Program-made: the position numbers and the translations under genes | Notes under the pieces: model-generated | What the model saw: only the letters and a program-made list of their open reading frames with translations | The model's database searches: none | What the model was told of the DNA's origin: nothing | Assembly: GCA_005862225.1 (NCBI GenBank) | Contig: SZXV01000009.1 | Coordinates: forward strand, 124,001 to 188,000 | DNA length: 64,000 nt | Reading direction: 5' to 3' | From: Chlorobium sp. | GTDB taxonomy: Bacteria > Bacteroidota > Chlorobiia > Chlorobiales > Chlorobiaceae | Shown here: positions 8,639 through 16,507 of the stretch, piece by piece | Position numbering within the stretch: position 1 is the stretch's first letter | Layout of the letters: each line of letters starts with the position of its first letter

Positions 8639-9945
8639 GACACCTCTATTTATTCTTGAAGACTATATCTATTAATAATAAAACATTTTACATTTTATCA
8701 ACAAGCTATAAAATAGTATATTAAGAGTGATAAAATCCATTTATAGCTTTGCTGTATGAAAAACATCAATCCATTAGGTCTTTTTGACGAACATTTGCTT
8801 CTTGAGAAGCTCTCGAAACTCAAGGATCCGTTAGTCAAACTGGAAGCGCATATTGATTGGAACATTTTCAAACCTATTCTTGACGAAACGTTGAACAAAC
8901 CAAAAATCAGTCATGCTGGTCGCCCACTGTTTGATCATATCATGATGTTCAAAATTCTTATCTTGCAGAGCCTTTACAACCTCTCTGATGATCAAATGGA
9001 ATATCAGATTCTTGATCGGCGAAGCTTTATGCGTTTTCTTGGCTTGAAAATCAGTGATAAAGTTCCAGACAGCAAAACCATATGGAAATTCCGAGAAACC
9101 CTTATCGATGAAGGTGTTATCGAAGCTGTCTTTTATCGTTTCAATGCCATGCTTGATCAACACAACCTTTTTGCTCAAACCGGTCAAATCGTTGATGCAA
9201 GTTTTGTGGAAGCACCACGTCAACTCAACAGTCGTAAAAAAAACAGCTTGATCAAAGCAGGCAAAACTCCAGAAGCATGGAAAGAAAATCCACACAAGCT
9301 GCGTCAGAAAGATATTGATGCCCGTTGGGTCAAGAAAAACAATATCAGTTTTTACGGTTACAAGAATCACATCAAGCTCGATCAAAGCACCAAACTTATT
9401 CCCACGTATGCTGTTACTGATGCGGTAGACCACGATTCCGTTGCTCTTGAAACCTTGCTTGAAATGAGTGATGGTGGTCAAATCTTGTACGGTGATAGTG
9501 CGTATGTTGGTCAGGAAAAGATCATTGATGAGTGTCACATGACCAGTAAAATTCATGAAAAAGGATATTGGAACAAACCCTTAACTGACGAGCAGAAAGC
9601 ATCAAACCGTGAAAAATCAAAAATCAGAGCACGGGTTGAACATGCCTTTGGTTTTATGACCAACAGTATAGATGCGATGTTTGTCAAGACCATCGGTATT
9701 TGGCGGGCGGCTGCTAAAATTGGCATGACCAACCTCACCTACAACATGATGCGCTGTGTGCAGTTGAAAAAGAAAATTTATACCCTCTAATTTTCTCAGG
9801 GGGGTAACTACGTCCAAAAGGTACTGATCGCTCTCTTTTACACAAAAAACATGTCAAAGAACAATAATTTTCTGGATTGTCAATGATCTCTTGGTTTTGC
9901 CTCAGATCAAATTAATATTTCAAAAGTCAATTTTTAGAGGCTCCC
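8638..9945 (+). mobile_element. IS5-family insertion sequence
   Basis: An element of about 1.3 kb carries one full transposase gene. The proposed ends are GGACACCTCTA (8638-8648) and the complement of the right end, GGGAGCCTCTA (9945-9935), which agree at 8 of 11 bases including CCTCTA. They are flanked by a short direct repeat (ATTA, extended to ATTAG). The inverted repeats are short and imperfect, so the exact ends are tentative, but the transposase is certain. It sits between bchF and the AT-rich three-gene cassette. Confidence 0.65.
8756..9790 (+). CDS. IS5-family DDE transposase
   Basis: The 344-residue protein is collinear with IS5-subgroup transposases. GRPLFDHIMMFKILILQ and YNLSDDQMEYQILDR form the N-terminal part, PDSKTIWKFRE precedes the catalytic core, the first Asp is in IVDASFVEAP, the second in YGDSAYVG and the Glu in IRARVEHAFG, followed by KTIGIWRAAAK. 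The reading frame is unbroken and full length, so the element may still be active. The enzyme cuts and joins the ends of the IS at short targets. Start ATG 8756 is the first in frame after the left end. A 241-codon open frame on the opposite strand is a shadow. Confidence 0.93.
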   Translation: MKNINPLGLFDEHLLLEKLSKLKDPLVKLEAHIDWNIFKPILDETLNKPKISHAGRPLFDHIMMFKILILQSLYNLSDDQMEYQILDRRSFMRFLGLKISDKVPDSKTIWKFRETLIDEGVIEAVFYRFNAMLDQHNLFAQTGQIVDASFVEAPRQLNSRKKNSLIKAGKTPEAWKENPHKLRQKDIDARWVKKNNISFYGYKNHIKLDQSTKLIPTYAVTDAVDHDSVALETLLEMSDGGQILYGDSAYVGQEKIIDECHMTSKIHEKGYWNKPLTDEQKASNREKSKIRARVEHAFGFMTNSIDAMFVKTIGIWRAAAKIGMTNLTYNMMRCVQLKKKIYTL

Positions 9946-10116
9946 ATTAGTTAGAAGTGTATTGTTGTCACCTTTATCATTTTATAAATTGTATGCCCAT
10001 ATACACCTTATGTATATTCTGAATCTTTGATTGCGGAAATTGCATATCGTCGCATCTTTTTATCTTGCTCTTGCAAAACGTAATTTATTGGTGGTGTGAT
10101 TTTTGGGGAGAAAAAT
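9791..10116. promoter_or_regulatory. IS right end and leader of the three-gene cassette
   Basis: No gene is seen in these 326 bases. The first 155 belong to the IS right end. The rest is AT-rich and contains a perfect inverted repeat, ATATACA (9999-10005), 5-nt spacer, TGTATAT (10011-10017), about 100 bp before the first cassette gene; this could be an operator. GGGGAG at 10105-10110 is a strong ribosome-binding site for ATG 10117. No clear -35/-10 pair was fixed. Confidence 0.4.
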
Positions 10117-11010
10117 ATGTGTACAGAAAATGAAAAACTATCGTTAATTATTAGTCGAGAAGATGTTTTCTCCTCTAGATATTTTGATTATCAAAAATCA
10201 GATAAATATATCTATTACAACAAACATAATGAACAAATAGAAGTTGGAGTTTATACCCATTATTTAAGCGCTACTAGTACGGATATTGCAATCGATTTAT
10301 CCACAATGATTGGTTGCCCAATGAAATGCTTATTCTGTCAATCTGCAAGTGTTAATTATGAAAGGAATTTAAGTTCTGATGAAATAGCGGTAATAGCAAA
10401 AAGAATTATAAAGAACCATATACATAAAAACACAAAGCAAATAACTTGTAGTTTACAAGGAATAGGCGAACCTAGTTTAATACCAGAAACAGTGATTGAT
10501 TTGTATCAACAACTAATTAATTATGATAAACGAGTAAAATATAGTATTTCAACGATTGGGGCAAGCATTGACGGACTAAATAAAATTATCAATTCAGGAA
10601 TAAAAATAGATAATTTGCAAATCACAAAATGCGGAACCACAAATATCGTTGAAAAAGAATTGACTCCTAACGGAATAAGTATTGCAAAATTATCTGAGTT
10701 AATTAAAGAAATTATAAAACGACACAATATAAAAAAAGCAAAACTTAACTATATTTTGATAAAAGGCAAGACTGACAGCAAAGAAGATTTACAAAATTTA
10801 ATAGCCATATTCAAAAATAGGGGTATTGCCATAAAAATCTCATATTTAAATGAAACAGAATGTTCTACTAAATATGGACTATTACCAACGAGTTATAATG
10901 AAGCAATTTTATTTTCTTCAGAGTTACAAGAAAACGGCATAGATAGCTATGTTTTTGGTTCTTTTAAAAACATAGCCATAAGTTGTGGTCAATTATTAAC
11001 TAAAAAATAA
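10117..11010 (+). CDS. RlmN/Cfr-like radical SAM protein, shortened and atypical
   Basis: From ATG 10117 (GGGGAG six bases upstream) the protein has 297 residues; the frame extends to GTG 10096 but the later start is better. The radical SAM cluster motif CxxxCxxC is Cys67, Cys71, Cys74 (GCPMKCLFC). Further RlmN/Cfr traits are LQGIGEPSL, LNYILIKGKTDSKEDL and the C-terminal ISCGQL, whose Cys290 matches the methyl-carrying cysteine of RlmN. Two differences stand out. It lacks most of the N-terminal accessory domain of RlmN (about 380 residues). The second RlmN catalytic cysteine, seven residues before the cluster motif, is Asp60. RlmN and Cfr methylate adenosine in 23S rRNA (RlmN also tRNA); here the substrate is unknown. 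It is AT-rich, unlike the bch genes around it, and first of a tight operon. Confidence 0.8.
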   Translation: MCTENEKLSLIISREDVFSSRYFDYQKSDKYIYYNKHNEQIEVGVYTHYLSATSTDIAIDLSTMIGCPMKCLFCQSASVNYERNLSSDEIAVIAKRIIKNHIHKNTKQITCSLQGIGEPSLIPETVIDLYQQLINYDKRVKYSISTIGASIDGLNKIINSGIKIDNLQITKCGTTNIVEKELTPNGISIAKLSELIKEIIKRHNIKKAKLNYILIKGKTDSKEDLQNLIAIFKNRGIAIKISYLNETECSTKYGLLPTSYNEAILFSSELQENGIDSYVFGSFKNIAISCGQLLTKK

Positions 11011-11016
11011 GTTAAC

Positions 11017-11757
11017 ATGGATCAAAAAACATTTGAGTACAAAAATTTAATTTTGTTTGTCGCTCTTGCTCTGTTTCTTTCTTTAGTTGGTGCATTTTAC
11101 CTCTATCCCGATATATTACTCTTATGTAATAATATTATTTTTAACTTAGGTATGTCTATGTTTGGTACTTTATTTGGGTTGCTTCTCTTTTTTAATCCTA
11201 AAAAATCGAATTACTTTTCATTTATCAAACCAAATCATGAATTAGATAAACAATACTGGATAGAATTTATTCATGGAATAGATGAAGACCCAAAAACCGT
11301 TTGGTTTGTCGGTGATAAAAGCTATAAATGGATAGATCCGAAAGACAAATACTTTGAGACTGTAAATAAGAAAATAATATCAAGATTAACACAAAAAGAT
11401 TTAAATAGCGATAAAGATGGATGGTGTATACATATCATTGTGTCGGATATTGATAGTGCTAATAAATGGAAAAAGCTAATAGAGGAAATGGAAACAATTA
11501 ATAAAAGCATAAAGAATAAAAGAGTTAAAATCGGCTTATTAACTTCTGGAAAGATAAAATATTCAATTGTCGCTTATCATAAAAAAATGGTAATAGTGAC
11601 CTTTATGAGTAATGGACATATTGATAACAGTCCAACTTTTGAAATAAATAGAGAAAATTTAGTTTATAAAGCATATTTGAATGATTTAGACACCATATAT
11701 GGAGATGAAAAAATTACATGGCTGTTAAATTATGAGAAAAATATTATCATTGAATAA
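11017..11757 (+). CDS. two-helix membrane protein with soluble C-terminal domain, unknown
   Basis: I do not recognise a named family. The 246-residue protein has two N-terminal membrane helices (about residues 10-30 and 35-58) and then about 185 soluble residues. The soluble part contains TVWFVGDKSYKWIDP, a coiled segment rich in Lys/Glu and a strand-rich end, VKIGLLTSGKIKYSIVAYHKK, then MSNGHIDNSPTFEINREN. The order strand, HKK, strand, then Phe-rich end faintly recalls degenerate phospholipase-D-like domains of signalling and defence proteins, but the HxKxxxxD motif is not intact, so this is only a suggestion. It starts 6 bp after the radical SAM gene and ends 2 bp before the SLOG gene, with the same AT-rich codon use. 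It could be the membrane effector of the cassette. Confidence 0.55.
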   Translation: MDQKTFEYKNLILFVALALFLSLVGAFYLYPDILLLCNNIIFNLGMSMFGTLFGLLLFFNPKKSNYFSFIKPNHELDKQYWIEFIHGIDEDPKTVWFVGDKSYKWIDPKDKYFETVNKKIISRLTQKDLNSDKDGWCIHIIVSDIDSANKWKKLIEEMETINKSIKNKRVKIGLLTSGKIKYSIVAYHKKMVIVTFMSNGHIDNSPTFEINRENLVYKAYLNDLDTIYGDEKITWLLNYEKNIIIE

Positions 11758-11759
11758 AA

Positions 11760-12365
11760 ATGACTTCACTTAAGATAGGCATATTTGGGCATGAAAAATC
11801 AAATACTACTTCAACGGTATTTGAGTCAGCCACAAAAATTGGGCAACTTATAGCCATAAATGGCCATACTCTTTACAATGGTGGTGGAGCAGGGGTAATG
11901 TTATCAGCAAGGCAAGGAGCATTTAGTGAACACGGAAGTATTGTTTCAATTAATCCAGATCAAGCTATAGAAGATATTCATAACAATATGCTTGGCAATA
12001 TTGTTATGACAGGGCAAAATAAAATTGGTCGGGTGCCAATTTTGTGCCAAACAATTGATATTGGCTTTGCGTTAAGTGGAGGGGCTGGCACATTATTAGA
12101 AATAATAACCTGCTATTTATTAGCAAAGCCTATTATTGTTATTGATTTCAACAACTTTTCTGCTAGTAGCAGAGTGAATCAGTTTTTTTATAAAACAAAT
12201 ACAATTGCTTTAAACGGAAAAAACTTTGAGATAGGTTACTTAGATGATAAGGATTCCAAGTATGTCTCTCCCATACTTATTCTTAATATTGAAATTGGAA
12301 TCGAAAATATATTTTCATTAGGAATTGAATATTATAAAAATATTACGGGAGACAAATGTCTATAA
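11760..12365 (+). CDS. LOG/SLOG-family Rossmann nucleotide-binding protein
   Basis: The 201-residue protein starts 2 bp after the preceding stop. It has the hallmarks of the lysine-decarboxylase-like/LOG (SLOG) fold: an opening KIGIFG strand, the phosphate-binding YNGGGAGVMLSA loop (residues 38-48) and LSGGAGTLLEI (residues 104-114), which corresponds to the PGGxGTxxE motif with Ser in place of Pro. Enzymes of this fold cleave nucleoside monophosphate glycosidic bonds (cytokinin activation) or bind nucleotide-derived ligands; SLOG domains are recurrent sensors in predicted bacterial conflict systems. Coupling to a membrane protein and a radical SAM enzyme on an AT-rich inserted segment makes a sensor or hydrolase role in such a system plausible but unproven. 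It ends 49 bp before bchC. Confidence 0.72.
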   Translation: MTSLKIGIFGHEKSNTTSTVFESATKIGQLIAINGHTLYNGGGAGVMLSARQGAFSEHGSIVSINPDQAIEDIHNNMLGNIVMTGQNKIGRVPILCQTIDIGFALSGGAGTLLEIITCYLLAKPIIVIDFNNFSASSRVNQFFYKTNTIALNGKNFEIGYLDDKDSKYVSPILILNIEIGIENIFSLGIEYYKNITGDKCL

Positions 12366-12414
12366 AATTCTTTCGAGAAAAATATCATTTAGCATTTAAA
12401 TGAATCTACAGTGC

Positions 12415-13392
12415 ATGAAAGCAAAAGCTATTGTCTTCAGCGCCATTCGGCAGATTGAACTTTGTGAGGTAACACTGAAACCGGTTTCCTCTACGGATGT
12501 ACTGGTTGAAACCTGGTGGTCATCAATCAGTACCGGAACTGAAAAAATGGCTTATAATGGACTGATTCCTGCGTGGCCTTTTATCTTTCCGTTTATCCCC
12601 GGTTATGAAACCGTGGGAAAGATCATTCAGGTGGGTGAGCATGTTAACCAGAGCCTGATCGGCAAATTTGCCTACGTCGCCGGATCATTTGGATATGAAG
12701 GAGTCAATGCTGCTTTTGGCGGAGCGTCGGAGTATATTGTCTGCCCTGTCGAAAGCATTACTGTGCTTGATAATATCGACCATCCAGAGTCCGGCATTGC
12801 GCTGCCACTTGGGGCAACTGCCCTCCATATTGTTGACCTTGCACAGGTTGAAAACAAGAAAGTGTTAGTTCTTGGCCAGGGTGCGGTAGGAATTCTTGCC
12901 GCTGAACTTGCTATGCTTATGGGGGCGAAACTGGTTGCCGCAACCGAACCCAACAAAAACAGACTGAGTCTTTCAACTGCAGACCTGAAAGTTGACCCGG
13001 AAACAGAGGATGTTTCTGCGGCTTTGGCAGGACATGAGTTTGACGTTCTGATCGACAGTACCGGCATCATGAGTGCCATTGATACTGGCCTGCGGTTTCT
13101 GAAATTCCAGGGAACGGTTATTTTCGGAGGCTATTACCAGCGAATCAACATTGACTACTCCCAGGCATTCCAGAAAGAGCTCTCCTTTATAGCGGCCAAG
13201 CAATGGGCCAAAGGTGATCTGGATAGGGTAAGGGAGCTGATAGCCCAACACAAACTCAATGCAGAACGGATTTTTACCCATCAGCACACCGTTGAGGAAA
13301 ATATCACTGAAGCCTACGTGCAAGCCTTCACTGATCCGGACTGCCTGAAAATGATGCTGCTTTGGAAAACAGACAAAAGCAAACCTGCCTGA
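12415..13392 (+). CDS. bchC: 3-hydroxyethyl bacteriochlorophyllide a dehydrogenase BchC
   Basis: The 325-residue medium-chain dehydrogenase fold has the GroES-like N-terminal domain (WWSSISTGTEKM, FPFIPGYETVGKI) and a Rossmann domain with VLVLGQGAVGILAAELA; the segment FGGYYQRINIDYSQAFQKEL is typical of BchC. It oxidises the C-3 hydroxyethyl group made by BchF to the acetyl group of bacteriochlorophyllide a. ATG 12415 gives the usual MKAKAIVF start; an in-frame ATG at 12400 would add five residues. The TGA stop overlaps the bchX start (TGATG), showing translational coupling. The region upstream is now the inserted cassette, so the native link to the bchF promoter is interrupted. Confidence 0.9.
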   Translation: MKAKAIVFSAIRQIELCEVTLKPVSSTDVLVETWWSSISTGTEKMAYNGLIPAWPFIFPFIPGYETVGKIIQVGEHVNQSLIGKFAYVAGSFGYEGVNAAFGGASEYIVCPVESITVLDNIDHPESGIALPLGATALHIVDLAQVENKKVLVLGQGAVGILAAELAMLMGAKLVAATEPNKNRLSLSTADLKVDPETEDVSAALAGHEFDVLIDSTGIMSAIDTGLRFLKFQGTVIFGGYYQRINIDYSQAFQKELSFIAAKQWAKGDLDRVRELIAQHKLNAERIFTHQHTVEENITEAYVQAFTDPDCLKMMLLWKTDKSKPA

Positions 13393-14495
13393 TGACAGCA
13401 AGAACCATCGCAATTTACGGCAAGGGCGGCATTGGTAAAAGTTTCACCTCAACAAACCTCAGTGCCACGTTTGCCATGATGAACAAACGGGTGCTTCAGC
13501 TCGGCTGCGACCCAAAGCACGACTCAACGACTTCCCTCTTCGGTGGCATTCCGTTGCCGACAGTTACCGATGTATTTGCAGAAAAAAACGCGTTGAACCA
13601 GCCCGTTGCGATAAGCGATATTGTTTTCCGCAGGGATATTGCTGATTTCCCGCAGCCGATTTACGGCATTGAGCTCGGAGGGCCGCAGATTGGCCGGGGA
13701 TGCGGAGGTCGCGGCATCATTTCAGGTTTTGATGTGCTTGAAAAGCTGGGAATCTTCAAGTGGGAACTTGACATCATTCTTATGGATTTTCTCGGTGACG
13801 TTGTCTGTGGAGGATTTGCGACTCCCTTAGCCCGCTCCCTTAGCGAGGAAGTTATTCTTGTCACAAACAATGACCGGCAATCTATTTTTACTGCCAACAA
13901 TATCTGCCAGGCAAACAACTATTTCAGAACCATCGGCGGACAATCAAGACTGCTCGGATTGATCATCAACCGCGATGACGGGAGTGGGATTGCTGAAAAA
14001 TATGCTGAGGCGGCAGGTATTACGGTACTCATGAAGGTGCCATACAATGCTGAAGCTCGTGACAAGGATGACAGTTTCGATTTTGCTGTCAGACTGCCGG
14101 AACTCAAAGAGAAGTTTCGGACGCTTGCGCTTGCTATTCTTGAAAACCGTATCACGCCATGCAAAGCCATTGGTCTTGATTTTATGCAATTTGTTCAGCT
14201 TTTCGGCGATGTGAGTAATGAAGCTCCTCTCGCGGCAACTGCTGATGAACTTTTTGGATGCCAGAAAAGTCACTCCAATCCACAGAAGAGTAGTGCTCTC
14301 GACAACGATAACCAGAAAATGCTGAGATGTATTGAAAAGCTCGGAGCGGAGGAAAAAAAGATATATCAGATGGCCGAACAGGAGAAAAAAGCGGTAAGCG
14401 AGATTGCAGAACTGACCTGTCAAGAGGAATCAGCAGTCCGGGAACTCCTTGCAAGTGCCCGGACACAACTGAAACGACTTTTCTTTGAGGGTTAA
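13392..14495 (+). CDS. bchX: chlorophyllide a reductase iron protein BchX
   Basis: BchX is the NifH-like ATPase that passes electrons to BchYZ to reduce ring B of chlorophyllide a. The 367-residue product has the P-loop GKGGIGKS at residues 10-17 and the two cluster-ligand cysteines that bridge the dimer, Cys104 (GRGCGGRG) and Cys139 (GDVVCGGF). The start is the ATG that overlaps the bchC stop; the frame is open further upstream within bchC but the ATG gives the standard TIAIYGKGG beginning. The last 60 or so residues (from about 304) are an extra tail beyond the NifH fold, rich in Glu/Lys, with SEIAELTCQEESAVRELL resembling a helix-turn-helix. The gene converges on typA with an 8-bp gap. Confidence 0.93.
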   Translation: MTARTIAIYGKGGIGKSFTSTNLSATFAMMNKRVLQLGCDPKHDSTTSLFGGIPLPTVTDVFAEKNALNQPVAISDIVFRRDIADFPQPIYGIELGGPQIGRGCGGRGIISGFDVLEKLGIFKWELDIILMDFLGDVVCGGFATPLARSLSEEVILVTNNDRQSIFTANNICQANNYFRTIGGQSRLLGLIINRDDGSGIAEKYAEAAGITVLMKVPYNAEARDKDDSFDFAVRLPELKEKFRTLALAILENRITPCKAIGLDFMQFVQLFGDVSNEAPLAATADELFGCQKSHSNPQKSSALDNDNQKMLRCIEKLGAEEKKIYQMAEQEKKAVSEIAELTCQEESAVRELLASARTQLKRLFFEG

Positions 14496-14503
14496 ATCAA
14501 CAA

Positions 14504-16330
14504 TCAGGCATTTGCCTTTTTGGTGGCTTTTGCCCTGAGATTGACATCGAGAATCTTCTTTCTGAGCCTTATGCTCTGTGGAGTTACCTCCAGCAACTCA
14601 TCATCATTGATAAACTCGAGCGCCTGTTCAAGCGAAAGAATTTTAGGCGGCGTCAAACGAAGTGACTCATCGGTACCCGAAGAGCGCATGTTGCTCAGCT
14701 TTTTCGTTTTGCAGACATTGAGGGTAATATCAAGACCTCTTGTTGACTCACCAACAATCATTCCTCCATAAACCCTGGTATTCGGTGACACAAAAAAGGT
14801 ACCTCGATCTTCAAGGGCGCTCAGAGCATAAGCAACGCAGATCCCTGCTTCAGAGACGACAAGTGCGCCTGTCTCACGCGATGGCAACTTGCCCTTGAAT
14901 GGCTGGTAGTTATAGAAGACATGTGACAACATGCCCTCGCCTTTCGTATCGGTGGTAAATTCAAGATTATAACCGATAAGACCCCTTGTAGGAATTTCAA
15001 ATTCAACCCTTACCATTCCACCACGGAGCGTGCCCATGTGGGTCATTTCGGCCTTTCTGCGCCCCATCTTTTCGATAATCACGCCAGTGTATTCTTCAGG
15101 AATATCAATGGTGACATGCTCAATCGGCTCCATAAGGTTGCCCTCCTCATCATCGTGCATGATCACTTCAGGCCTTGCGATAGCAAGCTCATATCCTTCG
15201 CGCCTCATGGTTTCGATAAGCACAGAGAGGTGAAGTTCTCCCCTTCCTGAAACGCGGAAGGTATCTGGGCTCTCCGTCTCCTCGACGTTGAGCGCAACGT
15301 TGGTCATCTTCTCTTTCATCAGTCGCTCGCGAATTTTGCGGCTGGTCACCTCTTTGCCCTCAAGCCCTGCAAACGGTGAATCATTCACCGAAAACAGCAT
15401 GGAGAGCGTCGGCTTGCTGATATCAAAAGAGGCAAGTGATACAGGATCGTCAACAGAGGCAAGAGTCATTCCTACTGTGGCATCAGGGATACCGGCAATA
15501 GCGATAATGTCACCCGACGTAGCCTCTTTGGACTCAATTTTCTGAAGCTTGTCAAAAAGGAAAACTTTTGTTACCATCCCCTTGCCCATCACACCGTCAG
15601 GACCGACGACTGCAAGCTGGCTGCCGGGGCTGACCTTGCCTCGCTGGATACGACCAATGGCGATCTTTCCGATATAATCGCTGTAGTCAAGCGTCGTCAC
15701 CAGCATCTGAAAGCCTCCCTCGTCATGTGCAACCGGTGGCGGGATCTCCTTGACAATCATGTCCAGAAGCAGACTCATATCACCATCCTCGTCATCCATG
15801 CTGTATTTGGCAACACCATGTTTTGCCGATGTAAAGATATAGGGAAAATCAAGCTGATGCTCTTCGGCGCCAAGGGCAATAAAAAGGTCAAGTACCTGAT
15901 CGTGAACCTTGACGGGATCAGACTGCGGACGATCTATCTTGTTGATGACCACAATAGGTTTAAGGTGCAACTCAAGCGCCTTGCGCAACACAAACTTGGT
16001 CTGTGGCATCGGGCCTTCAAATGCATCGACAAGCAGAAGCACTCCGTCTACCATCTGAAGGATACGCTCTACCTCACCACCAAAGTCGGCATGACCCGGT
16101 GTGTCAACAATATTGATCTTGTGATCTTTATAAACTGCGGCCGCATTTTTTGAAAATATGGTAATTCCTCTCTCTCTCTCCTGAGGGTTTGAATCAAGCA
16201 CCCTCACATTAACCTGCTGGTTGTCCCTGAATGCTCCGGTCTTCTGAAAAATCGAATCAACAAGTGTAGTCTTTCCATGGTCAACGTGAGCGATAATGGC
16301 TATATTTCTGATATTCTTTGTGGATCTCAT
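14504..16330 (-). CDS. typA: ribosome-associated GTPase TypA/BipA
   Basis: This is a 608-residue translational GTPase of the normal BipA length. The G1 motif [10 protein letters not shown] is near residue 15, [15 protein letters not shown] follows, and NKIDRP is the guanine-specificity motif. EF-G-like domains III and V and the BipA-specific C-terminal domain (ending [11 protein letters not shown]) complete it. TypA binds 70S ribosomes and supports growth under stress and at low temperature, and assembly of the large subunit. The ATG at 16330 has AAGGA about nine bases upstream. It lies convergent to bchX and divergent from the hemX-like gene. Confidence 0.96.
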   Translation of the reverse strand: MRSTKNIRNIAIIAHVDHGKTTLVDSIFQKTGAFRDNQQVNVRVLDSNPQERERGITIFSKNAAAVYKDHKINIVDTPGHADFGGEVERILQMVDGVLLLVDAFEGPMPQTKFVLRKALELHLKPIVVINKIDRPQSDPVKVHDQVLDLFIALGAEEHQLDFPYIFTSAKHGVAKYSMDDEDGDMSLLLDMIVKEIPPPVAHDEGGFQMLVTTLDYSDYIGKIAIGRIQRGKVSPGSQLAVVGPDGVMGKGMVTKVFLFDKLQKIESKEATSGDIIAIAGIPDATVGMTLASVDDPVSLASFDISKPTLSMLFSVNDSPFAGLEGKEVTSRKIRERLMKEKMTNVALNVEETESPDTFRVSGRGELHLSVLIETMRREGYELAIARPEVIMHDDEEGNLMEPIEHVTIDIPEEYTGVIIEKMGRRKAEMTHMGTLRGGMVRVEFEIPTRGLIGYNLEFTTDTKGEGMLSHVFYNYQPFKGKLPSRETGALVVSEAGICVAYALSALEDRGTFFVSPNTRVYGGMIVGESTRGLDITLNVCKTKKLSNMRSSGTDESLRLTPPKILSLEQALEFINDDELLEVTPQSIRLRKKILDVNLRAKATKKANA

Positions 16331-16507
16331 CTTTTTTCCTTGTAAAATAAGTATATTTGTTCCCCGCGATCGCCGGAATATACATTATTTATTAGTAACT
16401 ATGCCCACAATCATTGGACATGGGCCAAGAGTAATCATCCGGTTTGATGCCAAGTCCAAAGCAACCTGTTGTTAATATTCTATAGTACATTTCCCTGATT
16501 CCGTCAC

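Noticed and set aside
8831-9556. 241-codon open frame on the reverse strand
   Set aside because: It lies wholly inside the transposase gene, antisense, and its protein has no recognisable domain.
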